From Piscinibacter sp. XHJ-5 (GTDB taxonomy: Bacteria > Pseudomonadota > Gammaproteobacteria > Burkholderiales > Burkholderiaceae_C): DNA of 64,000 bases. Shown here piece by piece: positions 52,585-61,671 of the stretch (position 1 is the stretch's first letter; each line of letters begins with the position of its first letter). The DNA is taken from positions 3,658,001 through 3,722,000 of the forward strand of contig NZ_CP123228.1 in assembly GCF_029855045.1 (NCBI RefSeq), in the 5' to 3' direction. The notes under the pieces were generated by a model. It had not been told where the DNA came from and ran no database searches. It saw only the letters and a program-made list of their open reading frames with translations. A program made the translations under genes and the position numbers.

Positions 52585-53559
52585 TCAGGCCGCGTGCACC
52601 GGCGTCGGCACCACGCCGCGAAGCTGGCTCAAGGTCTGCGACGGGCGCTCGCCGTAGTGCAGCCTGTACTCCTGCGAGAAGCGGCCGAGGTGGAAAAAAC
52701 CCCAGCGCGTGGCCACGTCGGTGACCGAGGTGCCGGCATCGGCGCGCAGCAGCTCTCGGCGCACCGCAGCGAGCCGGCGCAGCATCAGGAAGCGCCGCGG
52801 CCCGACGCCGAAGACCTCATGGAACGAGCGCTCGAGACGCGACAGGCTCGTGCAGGCCGCAACGCACAGATCGTCGATGCGGACCGACTCGTCGCCACGG
52901 CCGTCGAGGTAATCCTCGGCGCGGCGGACCACGCGCCAGCGTTCGCCTGGGCTCAGCGCCGCGCTGGCATCGGCCGAGCCGCCACGACGCGCCAACTCGC
53001 AGAACAGAGCGGCAAGCAACTCATCATGCGCCCGTTGCATCTCGGCATCGCCGGCGATGGCACTGCTGTCGTGCGGCGCCAGGACCGGGGCCAGCGAAGC
53101 AAGCGTCGCCTGCAGGCCGGCATCGATCTCACCCTTGGCACGCCGCGGGCACCCGCCTCGACACAACGCCGGCTCCAGCTCCGCCGCTTCGAGGCGGCAG
53201 CGCGGCACCTGCACCGACAACCACTGCGCCTCGGGCGGGAGGGTCACCAGGAGTTCACCGCACTCCGGAAAGATGACGATGTCGCCGACGTTCGCGTCAC
53301 GCCCGTGAACGCGCCAGGCGCCGTGCCCGCCGAGGGGCAGCGTGATCGTGACCATGTCGCGCGTGGTGTCGCCGCGCGCGAGAACGGACAACCCGTAGCG
53401 GCCCCAATCGACTCGGCTGCCGGGCGTCGCGGTGTGAGCGATCTGGCCGCGGAACACACCCGGCTCGAGCTGCACGTGCTCGAGCACGCCGTCTTGCAAC
53501 GCCATCGCCATGACTTCCGGATCGAAAGCCAGCATTTGCGTCTTGCGCAACGGCAGCAT
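52585..53559 (-). CDS. AraC-family transcriptional regulator
   Basis: The protein is 324 aa from ATG 53559; a GTG at 53568 overlapping the upstream stop (GTGA) is an equally good start. The N-terminal ligand domain (to about residue 200) is of the AraC-binding-domain-like type with VDWGRYGLSVLARGDTTRDM. The C-terminal double helix-turn-helix is clear: IDDLCVAACTSLSRLERSFH, then VTDVATRWGFFHLGRFSQEY. It probably controls the lipid cluster in response to a lipid or alcohol. It is coupled to the fatty-acid hydroxylase gene. Confidence 0.87.
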   Translation of the reverse strand: MLPLRKTQMLAFDPEVMAMALQDGVLEHVQLEPGVFRGQIAHTATPGSRVDWGRYGLSVLARGDTTRDMVTITLPLGGHGAWRVHGRDANVGDIVIFPECGELLVTLPPEAQWLSVQVPRCRLEAAELEPALCRGGCPRRAKGEIDAGLQATLASLAPVLAPHDSSAIAGDAEMQRAHDELLAALFCELARRGGSADASAALSPGERWRVVRRAEDYLDGRGDESVRIDDLCVAACTSLSRLERSFHEVFGVGPRRFLMLRRLAAVRRELLRADAGTSVTDVATRWGFFHLGRFSQEYRLHYGERPSQTLSQLRGVVPTPVHAA

Positions 53560-53564
53560 GGCAT

Positions 53565-54446
53565 TCACGCCCGGCTGCTCGCTGGCTGCAGTGGATCCGC
53601 ATCGATCGGCGTCTCGGTGATGGTGCGGCTGCGCACGAGGGTCGATTGTTCGCGTCGCGATTGGAAGAGCGGATAGAACATCTCCACGAACCAACGCTCC
53701 TTGCCGTACACCAGATCGTCCTCCAGGCCGACGTGGGCCGGGTAGCGGCGCGTGATCTTCGCCGTGCCGAAGACGATGTCCCACAAGAACAGCAGGTTGC
53801 CGAAGTTTCCCTTGTAGTGACCGATGCCGTCGTCGTTCGTGAGCGCGTGATGAGCCCAGTGGGTGGCAGGGGTCGACACCGTTCGTTCGAGCACCCAGGC
53901 GAGCGGGTGCAACCACTTGATCCGATACAGCGGCTCGTCCCAGCGCACCGCGCTGTGTGCGCCCAGGATCACCGTCAGCTTGACCACGATGTAGACGAGA
54001 TAGACGCTTCCCAGCCCCAGGTAGATCAGCACGCCGGATATCCACAGGCCCGGCATCATCAGGTAGTAGAAGAAATTGTTCCGATAGGTGATGCGGATGC
54101 TCATGTAGTGCGCGGTGTGGTGCGCCCGGTGCAGCGGCCACATCAGCGGCGTGTGCGAGACCCGGTGCCACCAGTACTGGGTCATGTCGTCGCCCACCAG
54201 CAGGATCGCAGCCAGCGCCCACCACGGAAGCTCCGCCCACGCGCCGCGCTGACCGGGCATCACGAGCTCGCAAACCTTTCCCGTGACCGCGAAGATGAAC
54301 GGCTGCGAGAACGCGATCAACGCGAGGAACATGAACGCCTCGAGCTTGGTGTCGTCGGCAGTTGCATGAAAACTCTTGTGGCGCCGCGACCCGATTTCGA
54401 GCGCGGCGAAGAAAACGATGATCGCGACCAACACGATGTTCTGCAT
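53565..54446 (-). CDS. Sterol desaturase / fatty acid hydroxylase family membrane protein
   Basis: The protein is 293 aa from ATG 54446. A TTG at 54455 has the better ribosome site (AGGAG 8 bases before) and may be the real start. About four membrane helices carry the di-iron histidine boxes WWHRVSH, HRAHH and HWAHH, then YKGNFGNLLFLWDIVFGTAK, the pattern of bacterial fatty-acid/sterol hydroxylases. It is only distantly similar to the hydroxylase at 17.9 kb. It leads the minus-strand lipid cluster and faces the LysR gene across an inverted repeat, so LysR may regulate it. Confidence 0.85.
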   Translation of the reverse strand: MQNIVLVAIIVFFAALEIGSRRHKSFHATADDTKLEAFMFLALIAFSQPFIFAVTGKVCELVMPGQRGAWAELPWWALAAILLVGDDMTQYWWHRVSHTPLMWPLHRAHHTAHYMSIRITYRNNFFYYLMMPGLWISGVLIYLGLGSVYLVYIVVKLTVILGAHSAVRWDEPLYRIKWLHPLAWVLERTVSTPATHWAHHALTNDDGIGHYKGNFGNLLFLWDIVFGTAKITRRYPAHVGLEDDLVYGKERWFVEMFYPLFQSRREQSTLVRSRTITETPIDADPLQPASSRA

Positions 54447-54554
54447 GGGGTTCAACGGATGTCTCCTGTGCGGCATCGTGAGTCGGTGCAAGGCCGGATG
54501 CTCCGCCGCCGTGGCTCCGGGTGGCAGGATTCTTGGGGCAAGGTGCGATTGAGT

Positions 54555-54588
54555 CCAATGCATAGTTGTTGTACTGTTGATGCATTGG
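54555..54588. promoter_or_regulatory. Perfect inverted repeat between hydroxylase and lysR
   Basis: CCAATGCAT (54555-54563) and ATGCATTGG (54580-54588) are exact reverse complements 16 bases apart. The spacer contains GTTGTTGTACTGTTG. It is placed 26 bases before the LysR ATG and about 110 bases before the hydroxylase start, as expected for a regulator-binding site in a divergent gap; half-site spacing is somewhat wider than the usual LysR T-N11-A box. Confidence 0.65.
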
Positions 54589-54613
54589 CTGCAATGCTTC
54601 GCAGGGAGCTCGG

Positions 54614-55552
54614 ATGGACCTCAGGCGCTGGGCTCACATCGTTGCCGTGGCAGACCGGCGCAGCTTCGCGCGTGCCGCCGAGCAAGTGCACCTGAGTCAA
54701 CCGGCATTGACGCGCAGCATCCAGGCGGCAGAAGCGGAGCTGGGAATGCGCTTGTTCGATCGCGGCACGCACGAAGTCGTACCCACTCCAGCCGGCGAAT
54801 TCGTCGTCGCGCGAGCCCGCCAGCTCGTGTTCAACAGCCACTGCTTGCGGCGCGACGTCGACCTCTACCGCAACCGGGGCCTGGGCGACACGGCGTTCGG
54901 CGTGGGGCCGTTCCCTGCCGCAACCTTCCTGTCAACGCTGCTCGCAGCCGTGCGTCGCGAGTTTCCCGGTGTCAACGTGCGCGTCGAAATCAGCAACTGG
55001 CAGTTGCTGCTCAAGCGGCTGCTTGAGGAAGACATCGAATTCTTCGTCGCCGACACGCGCGATCTTCCGTCCGAGCCTGCAGTGCTGGTGCGTCCATTGC
55101 GCCGCGAGCCCGGCGGGTTCTATGTGCGCAGCGGGCATCCGCTGGCACGGCAGAAGTCCGTCACGCTGCAGCAGCTGTGGGACCACGGTGTCGCATCGGT
55201 GCGGGTGCCCGCGGGCGTGCGCTCCGTTCTGGGGGGCTTGCTCGGCATGGAGCCATCTGCGGAGCTTTCCATGGCGTTGGAGTGTGATGACGTCGGCGTA
55301 TTGAAGGACGTCGCGCTTGCCAGTGACTCGGTGCTGGCCGCCCCGCACGCAGCCGTCGAGCAAGAGGTGGCTGCGGGAACATTCCACGCGTTGCCAGTGG
55401 TTGGCTTGCCGGCTCTGTTCTCGGAGATGGGAGTCGTCACCTTGCGAGGCCGCACCCCGTCGCCGATGGCCGAACTCATCATCGGTCGCCTGCCTTCAGG
55501 GGGTCCGAAGTTGGCGCACCGGGCACCGCAACGCAGGACTTCCCAAACGTGA
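54614..55552 (+). CDS. LysR-family transcriptional regulator
   Basis: The 312-aa protein has the N-terminal winged helix-turn-helix (FARAAEQVHLSQPALTRSIQ, AELGMRLFDRGTHEVVPTPA) and a periplasmic-binding-like effector domain (VRVEISNWQLLLKRLLEEDI, LRREPGGFYVRSGHPLARQ). It is divergent from the hydroxylase/AraC/wax-ester genes and likely regulates them. The last 25 residues (SGGPKLAHRAPQRRTSQT) do not look like the family end and run into IS110 debris, so the original C-terminus may have been replaced. Confidence 0.88.
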   Translation: MDLRRWAHIVAVADRRSFARAAEQVHLSQPALTRSIQAAEAELGMRLFDRGTHEVVPTPAGEFVVARARQLVFNSHCLRRDVDLYRNRGLGDTAFGVGPFPAATFLSTLLAAVRREFPGVNVRVEISNWQLLLKRLLEEDIEFFVADTRDLPSEPAVLVRPLRREPGGFYVRSGHPLARQKSVTLQQLWDHGVASVRVPAGVRSVLGGLLGMEPSAELSMALECDDVGVLKDVALASDSVLAAPHAAVEQEVAAGTFHALPVVGLPALFSEMGVVTLRGRTPSPMAELIIGRLPSGGPKLAHRAPQRRTSQT

Positions 55553-55639
55553 GCAGTAGGCCAGGTAGCAGTCGTTGCCCACCGGGACTGGACGGCCCCA
55601 GGTCGGCCAACCAACGCCATTGACAAACTTCCCTGTCGC

Positions 55640-55816
55640 CGCCGCCGGAACCGGTGGCAAGGCGCGCATGGGTCGCATCTCCAAGCGCGGTGACCCGTAC
55701 CTGCGAACGCTGGTGATCCACGGTGCGCGTGCAGTCATCAAAAACGGCAAGCAAAAGCCCCAGTGGCCCGAGCAGATGTTGGCGCGCCGGCCGATGAACG
55801 TGGTGGTTCGGCCGCA
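55640..55816 (+). mobile_element. IS110-family transposase fragment
   Basis: The frame reads GTGGKARMGRISKRGDPYLR, then TLVIHGARAVIKNGKQKPQW and MLARRPMNVVV. This is the C-terminal block of IS110/IS1111 transposases. Everything before and after is missing, so it is a dead remnant. It sits between the altered 3' end of lysR and the AHSA1 gene, marking an old insertion or deletion point. Confidence 0.8.
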
Positions 55817-55831
55817 GAGCGCTGGCGCCTC

Positions 55832-56323
55832 TCAGACGAGCGTCGGGAGCAACGCCTCCAGCTGCGCGAACTGCTCGGGCAGCCCCTCCGTACTCCCGAT
55901 ATTGCGGTCGAGTGCTTCCTTTGTCGGGTAGAGCTCGGAGAACGTCAGGTGTGTCCGGCCGTCCTTCTCCTCAAACGTGACGGTGGTCACGGCGCCGTCG
56001 TCGCTTTCCTCGTTCGTCCAAGCTAGGCGCGACGGCGGCGTTACCTCGGTGTACTTGCCGAAGAAGGCCATCGTCTTCGAGTCGCCGAGGTCGAACACGA
56101 GGCGGTAGCCGCCGCCCACGCGTACGTCCTGTTCCAGGGACAACAACACCAGGCCGATCGACTTCGGCACCCACCACTGCCTGAACAGTTCAGGCCGCGT
56201 CCAAGCCTCGAACACCAGCCGCGCGGGCGCGTCGAAGATACGCCTGACGACCACTTCGCGGTCGGACTTGCGCTCCACCGAGGTGGGATGCTTCGCGCCG
56301 GCGGGCTCACTTTCTTCGACCAT
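55832..56323 (-). CDS. SRPBCC/AHSA1-domain protein
   Basis: The 163-aa protein is an AHSA1-type domain: VVVRRIFDAPARLVFEAWTR, ELFRQWWVPKSIGLVLLS, YTEVTPPSRLAWTNEESDDG and GLPEQFAQLEALL. These soluble hydrophobic-pocket proteins are regularly coupled with a small ArsR regulator, as here: its start overlaps the ArsR stop by 17 bases. Function of the pair is unknown. The gene end lies close to IS110 debris but the domain is complete. Confidence 0.88.
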   Translation of the reverse strand: MVEESEPAGAKHPTSVERKSDREVVVRRIFDAPARLVFEAWTRPELFRQWWVPKSIGLVLLSLEQDVRVGGGYRLVFDLGDSKTMAFFGKYTEVTPPSRLAWTNEESDDGAVTTVTFEEKDGRTHLTFSELYPTKEALDRNIGSTEGLPEQFAQLEALLPTLV

Positions 56324-56663
56324 CGTCTCTCTCCTTGCGTTTCAGTTCCTCGACCACCTTGTCCAGCGCATCGAAGCGCGCCGTCCACATGCGGCGGTAG
56401 CGCTCAAGCCAGGCCCACTCCTCGTCCAGAGCGCCCCGCCCCAGCTGGCAGGTGCGCACGCGCCCTACCTTCTCGGTTATGACCAGCCCAGCCTGCTCCA
56501 GCACGCCAACGTGCTTCTTCATGCCCGTCAGCGTCATTTGGAAGCGCTCGGCGAGCTCTGTGATCGAGGCGTCCTTGCGCCAGAGCTGCTCGATGATGCC
56601 GCGCCGTGTCGCGTCGGCCAGCGCGGCGAAGGAGAGGTCAAGACGGGATGAATGCTGAACCAT
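56307..56663 (-). CDS. ArsR-family HTH regulator
   Basis: The 118-aa protein is a winged helix: LSFAALADATRRGIIEQLWR, SITELAERFQMTLTGMKKHV, LEQAGLVITEKVGRVRTCQL. No metal-binding CxC is visible, as usual for the members linked with AHSA1 proteins. A TATACT -10-like box within TATAGTTCAGTATA (56664-56678) lies just before the ATG, so the mRNA leader is very short and the imperfect palindrome there could be its own operator. Confidence 0.88.
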   Translation of the reverse strand: MVQHSSRLDLSFAALADATRRGIIEQLWRKDASITELAERFQMTLTGMKKHVGVLEQAGLVITEKVGRVRTCQLGRGALDEEWAWLERYRRMWTARFDALDKVVEELKRKERDDGRRK

Positions 56664-56991
56664 ATAGTTCAGTATAAAGTCGACGCGTGCTGGACGCAAG
56701 CGCGCTTGCGCCCGCCTTGGTGGAACTCCAGGAACAACTCGTCCGGATCCGCGAAGACGCCTAGGTGCGGATGCCATCGAACGTCGACTTTTCGGCGATG
56801 CGTTGACGCTTCGCGATGTCCGCACCGGGTCGGCCGCGCGAAGTCGCCTCGGGCATGAGCGTGGGCCCTGCGTCCAGCTCCAATCCAGACATCGCATGGC
56901 AACGCCAGCGCTCGTGAACGAGTGGTCCGTCTCGTGTGCCGATGTCGACGATCGACGCATGGCAAGACCGCCACCGTCGTCTCGACACGCC
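56664..56991. other. No recognisable gene; promoter side of arsR
   Basis: Apart from the arsR promoter at its left end, this stretch shows no family on either strand. It abuts the 3' end of the broken GlxA gene and may hold further gene debris. Confidence 0.45.
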
Positions 56992-57934
56992 TCAGGACCC
57001 CAGGCGGGCGTCGCGCCTGAGCGACTGAGGCGGCTTGCCCAAGCCCCGCATGAACGCCTCGCGAAGATGGCGCCGATCGCGAAAGCCCGTTTCGCGTGCA
57101 ACCACCTCCAGCGGGTGGCGGCTGCGCTCGATCATCAAGCGCGCCGCCTCCACGCGTAAACGCTCTACCGCCTTGGCTGGCGACTGGCCGGTCTCGGCGG
57201 TGAACACACGGCTGAACTGGCGCGGGCTGAGGTTCGCGGCGGCAGCGAGTTCTTCCACGCCCAGCGGCTGCGCCAGGTGGCGGCGTGCATGCTCCAGCGC
57301 CCGCGCGATGCGGTCCGAGCGCGGCGCGAGATCAGGATCTCCGAATGCTGCGACTGGCCGCCCGAACGGCGCTGATGCATGACCAGCCGGTGCGCCACCG
57401 ATCGCGCCACGTCGTCGCCGAGGTCCTTGCCGACGAGGGCGAGCGCCAGGTCCAGTTCCGCCGTCATGCCGGCGGAGGTCCAGATCGGGTCATCGGCGAT
57501 GAAGATGCGGTCCGGCTCGACCTGGACATCGGGATGCCGCCGTTTGCAGTGCGTGCGCATAAGCCCATGCGTGGTGCACGTCGCCCTGCCAGCAAGCCGG
57601 CCTCGGCCAGTACGAAGCTCCGGTGCACAGCCCCACGGTCCGACACGCAAGCGCTGCACTTTCGCAGCGCATGCAGCAGTTCGGATGGTGAGGGGGTGGC
57701 CAACGGGTCGATCACGCCCACCACCATCCAGGTGTCGGCCGTGCTGCGTGCGGTGAAGGGCCTCGTCTGCAGGGCCGTGCCCAGCGAAGCGTTCACGCTG
57801 CCGCCGGGCATCGAGTGGCAAGTCACCTCGTAGAAGGGCTCGCCGGCCACGAGGTTGGCGAACTCGAAGACCGCCTGCGTGGCCAGCGCCATCACCTGAA
57901 AGCCGGCCGGCAGGACGTAGCTGATTCTGTGCAT
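56992..57934 (-). pseudogene. GlxA-type (DJ-1/PfpI + AraC) regulator broken by several indels
   Basis: Starting at ATG 57934, a DJ-1/PfpI domain ([20 protein letters not shown]) runs in one frame. The cysteine elbow VGLCTGA is in a second frame and FVLAEAGLLAGRRA is back in the first. DVQVEPDRIFIADDPIWTSA and GMTAELDLALALVGKDLGDD are in a third, and the AraC helix-turn-helix (VEELAAAANLSPRQFSRVFT, LEVVARETGFRDRRHLREAF) is in a further one. At least four frame changes are needed. The protein sequence is otherwise well preserved, which points to recent indels or sequence error more than long decay. Confidence 0.8.
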
Positions 57935-58043
57935 GTGCGGTCTCGGGAGCCGATGGCATAAAACACGACTATACGCGTCATTTACGCCAAACGCCCGACG
58001 GCACAACATGCGCACCATCGAAACCCCAAGACGGAGCATCACC

Positions 58044-58845
58044 ATGACGCAGACAAGCCTGGGCACCGCCCTCATCACCGGAGCCTCCTCCGGCATCGGG
58101 GCTCTCTACGCCGACCGCCTGGCGCGGCGCGGTTACGACCTCATCCTGGTCGCCCGCAGCCGCGAGCGTTTGAATCCGTTGGCCGCGGACATCAGCAGCC
58201 GCCACGGCCGCGCGGTGGAGGTCTTTCCCCGCCGACCTGAACAACCCGGTGGCGCTGCACAGCGTGGAAAACAAGCTCAAGCAGGTGCGAGCATCACCCT
58301 GCTGGTCAACAACCGCCGGCATGGGCACGCACACGTCGCTGCTGGAGAGCGACGTGGACCAGATGGTGCGCATGATCGACCTCAACGTGACGGCGCTCAC
58401 CCGGCTGAGCTACGCCGCGGTGCCCGGCTTCGTGGCACGCGGCAGAGGTGCGCTGATCAACATCGCCTCCATCGTGGCCGTCTCGCCAGAGACGCTGAAC
58501 GGCGTGTATGGCGGCAGCAAGGCCTTCGTGTTGGCTTTCAGTCAATCGCTGCAGCACGAACTGGCCGGCAAGGGCGTGCAGGTGCAAGCCGTGCTGCCGG
58601 GTGCGACGGCCACCGAATTCTGGGCACGCGGCGGCCTTCCCGTGGAGCACCTGCCGGCGCAGATCGTGATGCGTGCCGAAGACCTGGTGGATGCCGCCTT
58701 GCTGGGCTTCGAGCGCGGCGAGTCGGTGACGCTTCCGTCGCTGCACGACGTGGCCCTCTGGGACGCCTACGAAGGCGCGCGCAAGGCGATGGCGCCCCAC
58801 CTGTCGAGCAACGAAGCGGCATCGCGCTACCAGCCTTTGCGCTGA
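58044..58845 (+). pseudogene. Short-chain dehydrogenase broken by three small indels
   Basis: ATG 58044 opens a classical [39 protein letters not shown]. The expected [19 protein letters not shown] follows only after a frame change near 58228 (extra base at TTTCCCC), then ASITLLVNN returns to the first frame, and [18 protein letters not shown] needs an extra C removed near 58315. From there the catalytic [15 protein letters not shown] and the rest are intact to 58845. Divergent from the GlxA gene, a common regulator-SDR pairing. The second half (from 58249) could be made as a separate protein but lacks the NAD site. Confidence 0.82.
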
Positions 58846-58909
58846 GTGCCACATTCGAACTGCGCCCTGCTCTGGAATTGGCCCGCAGGCGCATAGCGCG
58901 CGAGCAAGC

Positions 58910-58990
58910 ATGCATCCATGGCCCCTCGGGGCCACGGACCCGCGCGTGGTGGACGGCATTGCCGCGAAACACCACGTGATCGCGTTCGAC
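58910..58990 (+). pseudogene. Short alpha/beta-hydrolase N-terminal remnant
   Basis: The frame [20 protein letters not shown] followed by AFD resembles the first beta-strands of alpha/beta hydrolases that usually continue as NRGVG. The similarity stops at once and the frame then runs into the leader of the next gene. A deletion has probably removed the rest. Confidence 0.3.
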
Positions 58991-59065
58991 ACCTACCGCA
59001 CACGTCGCCTGCGCGCGCGCAGTGGAACACTCTCGAACAAACCGCTATTGCAAAGGATCAATGCA

Positions 59066-60052
59066 ATGACATTCAAAGCACTACTGAGCACCAAGTCTGG
59101 TGAGGCGCTTTCGACCGACCTGGTCGATTTCTCCGAGGCTGATCTGATGCCCGGCGACGTCACCGTCGCGATCGACTACTCGACGGTGAACTACAAGGAC
59201 GCGGCGGCGATCAGCGGCCGCGCGCCTGTCATCCGCCAGTTCCCACTGATTCCAGGCATCGATTTCGCCGGCGTGGTGGAAACGTCCTCACACCCCGCGT
59301 TCGCGCCGGGGGACCGCGTGGTTGCCAACGGCTGGGGCTTGAGCCAGACGCATCACGGCGGCTTCGCGCAGAAGGCCCGCGTCAGCGGCGATTGGTTGAT
59401 CAAGCTGCCCGGCGTGTTCTCGACACGGGATGCCATGGCGATCGGCACGGCAGGCTACACGGCGATGCTCGCCGTGCTGGCGCTGGAGCACGCTGGCCTG
59501 ACACCGGACAAGGGTGAGGTGCTGGTCACCGGCGCTGGCGGCGGGTCTGGGTCCGTCGCCATCGCGCTGCTGTCCAAGCTCGGCTACCGCGTCGTCGCCT
59601 CGACCGGACGCGCCGAGGAGACGGCCTATCTGCGTGACCTGGGCGCCGTGGAGGTGATTGATCGCCGCACGCTGTCCGAACCGGGCGCGCCGATCGGCAA
59701 CGAGCGCTGGGCTGGAGCCATCGACTCGGTGGGTAGCCACACGCTGGCCAATGTGCTGGCCCAGACCCGCTACCGCGGCGCCGTGGCCGCGTTTGGCCTG
59801 GCACAGGGTATGGACCTTCCCGGCTCGGTCCTTCCCTTCATCTTGCGCAATGTCACGCTGGCCGGCATCGATTCGGTCAACGCACCGCAGGACGTGCGCC
59901 TGGCAGCGTGGTCCCGCCTGGCGACGGACCTCGATCTTGGCAAGCTTGCGCGTGCCACCCAGGTGGTCGGTCTCACGGAAGTGCCCGGCCTCGCGGAGCC
60001 CGTGCTGCGAGGGCAGGTGCGTGGGCGCACGGTTGTGGACGTGAGCGCCTGA
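59066..60052 (+). CDS. YhdH/AcuI-family quinone oxidoreductase (acryloyl-CoA reductase type)
   Basis: The 328-aa protein matches the YhdH/AcuI branch of the zinc-less MDR family: FKALLSTKSGEALSTDLVDF, DVTVAIDYSTVNYKDAAAIS, IPGIDFAGVVE, NGWGLSQTHHGGFAQKARVS, and the NADPH site VLVTGAGGGSGSVAIALLSK. AcuI reduces acryloyl-CoA to propionyl-CoA. AAAGGATC lies before the ATG at 59066. It is intact despite lying between broken genes. The physiological substrate in this context is open. Confidence 0.9.
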   Translation: MTFKALLSTKSGEALSTDLVDFSEADLMPGDVTVAIDYSTVNYKDAAAISGRAPVIRQFPLIPGIDFAGVVETSSHPAFAPGDRVVANGWGLSQTHHGGFAQKARVSGDWLIKLPGVFSTRDAMAIGTAGYTAMLAVLALEHAGLTPDKGEVLVTGAGGGSGSVAIALLSKLGYRVVASTGRAEETAYLRDLGAVEVIDRRTLSEPGAPIGNERWAGAIDSVGSHTLANVLAQTRYRGAVAAFGLAQGMDLPGSVLPFILRNVTLAGIDSVNAPQDVRLAAWSRLATDLDLGKLARATQVVGLTEVPGLAEPVLRGQVRGRTVVDVSA

Positions 60053-60133
60053 GCTGCGGCAAGACATCGATGATTTCGAATCCTGGGTCGCGCGGCTGCC
60101 CCTGACCTTCCACTTCAAAAGAAAGAGATCCCC

Positions 60134-61135
60134 ATGAAAGCCTTCATCATCGACCGCTACGGCAAGAAGGAAGTCGGTCGCCTCGCCGACATGCCTGAAC
60201 CGGGCATGCATGACGACGACGTGCTGATCCAGATTCACGCCGCCAGCGTGAACGCGCTGGACACCAAGACCAGGACCGGCGAGTTCAAGAGCGTCCTTCC
60301 CTACCGCATGCCGCTGATCCTCGGCAACGACGTGGCCGGCACCGTCGTGCGGGTCGGCCGTCTCGTTCGAGACTTCAAGGTGGGTGACGAGGTCTATGCC
60401 CGTCCCGACGACGACCGGATTGGCACGTTCGCAGAGCTGATCGCGGTCAAGGCCACGTCGGTGGCTCGCAAGCCGGCCAACATCGGCATGGGCGAAGCGG
60501 CTTCGCTGCCGCTCGTGGCGCTGACGGCCTGGCAGGTCTTGGTCGAGACGGCCAAGCTGAAGAAGGGGCAGAAGGTGTTCATTCAGGCGGGCTCAGGTGG
60601 GGTTGGCAGCATCGCGATCCAGTTGGCCAAGCACCTTGGGGCCTGGGTCGCCACGAACACGAGCACGGCAAACGTCGATTGGGTCAAGGCCTTGGGCGCC
60701 GATGTGGTCATCGACTACAAGAAGCAGGACTTCGCCACCGAACTGCGTGACTACGACGTGGTGCTGAACAGCCTCGGCAGCGATGAACTGCACAAGTCGC
60801 TGCAGGTGCTCAAGCCCGGCGGGCACCTCATCTCGATCTCCGGGCCGCCCACGCCCGCCTTCGCTGCCGAGCGGGGATTCGCCTGGCCGGTGAAGCAGGT
60901 GCTGCGCCTGCTGAGCTTCGGCATTCGAAGGAAGGCCAAGGCGCGCGGCGTCAACTATGCGTTCGTCTTCATGCGCGCAGAAGGCAAGCAGCTGAGCCAG
61001 ATCACGGCGCTGGTGGAGAAGGGTGCGATCCGTCCCGTCGTCGACCGATCGTTCACGCTGGACCAGACCGCAGAGGCTCTGGCCTATGTCGAGCAGGGGC
61101 GTGCCAAAGGCAAGGTCGTGGTGAAGGTCCGCTGA
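60134..61135 (+). CDS. NADP-dependent MDR-family oxidoreductase (quinone reductase type)
   Basis: The 333-aa protein is a medium-chain reductase: FIIDRYGKKEVGRLADMPEP, ILGNDVAGTVVRVG, PLVALTAWQVLVETAKLKKG, the nucleotide site FIQAGSGGVGSIAIQLAKHL and a C-terminal GRAKGKVVVKV. Zinc ligands are absent, so it is of the NADPH:quinone/enone reductase kind. It follows the AcuI-type gene by 81 bases with its own ribosome site (AAAGAGA). Enone or quinone detoxification is likely, and the adjacent Old Yellow Enzyme fragment hints at a lost reductase cluster. Confidence 0.88.
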   Translation: MKAFIIDRYGKKEVGRLADMPEPGMHDDDVLIQIHAASVNALDTKTRTGEFKSVLPYRMPLILGNDVAGTVVRVGRLVRDFKVGDEVYARPDDDRIGTFAELIAVKATSVARKPANIGMGEAASLPLVALTAWQVLVETAKLKKGQKVFIQAGSGGVGSIAIQLAKHLGAWVATNTSTANVDWVKALGADVVIDYKKQDFATELRDYDVVLNSLGSDELHKSLQVLKPGGHLISISGPPTPAFAAERGFAWPVKQVLRLLSFGIRRKAKARGVNYAFVFMRAEGKQLSQITALVEKGAIRPVVDRSFTLDQTAEALAYVEQGRAKGKVVVKVR

Positions 61136-61217
61136 GAGCGGCCCTGAGCTGCCCTCGAACGGATGCGGGCATCAGTTCGCTGCGACAGCTGCCCCCGCTT
61201 TTTTCAAGTCGCCGCGC

Positions 61218-61671
61218 TTAACCTACAAGCGTCGGATAGTCCGTGTAGCCCTTTGCACCCGGCGTGTAGACCTTGTCCGGTGTAGGCGCGTTCAAGGGCG
61301 CGTCCTGGCGCAGGCGCTCGACCAGGTCAGGGTTGGCGATGAAAGGCCTGCCCATGGCGGTCTGGTCTGCGCGACCTTCTCTCAGCGCCTGTTCTGCGCT
61401 GGCCTTTTGAGCCCGCCGGCGAGGATGAAGGGGCCGTCGAATGCAGCCCTCGGGTCGGTCTTCAGCTTCGCCGGGACGGGCGGAGTGCCCATGGCCGAAT
61501 GGTCCAGCACGTGAACGTACATGAGGCCGACCGCAGAGAGTTGCTTGATCAGCGTCAGGTATTGCTCGTCTACGCCTTCGTATGCACCGGTGCCATTGAG
61601 CACGCCGTGAGGCGACAGGCGGATGCCGACTCGCTCAGCGCCGATCTCCTTCACAGCTGCACCGGCGACTC
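61218..61671 (-). pseudogene. C-terminal fragment of an Old Yellow Enzyme (alkene reductase), frameshifted
   Basis: Reading leftward from 61671: VKEIGAERVGIRLSPHGVLN, AYEGVDEQYLTLIKQLSAVG, LMYVHVLDHSAMG and FDGPFILAGG. A frame change near 61390 then gives ALREGRADQTAMGRPFIANP, DLVERLRQDAPLN and the family end KGYTDYPTLVG before TAA (61218-61220). Only about 150 of the usual 360 residues remain: the FMN-binding first half is gone. The cut at 61671 falls exactly where recombinase sequence begins on the other strand. Confidence 0.85.
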
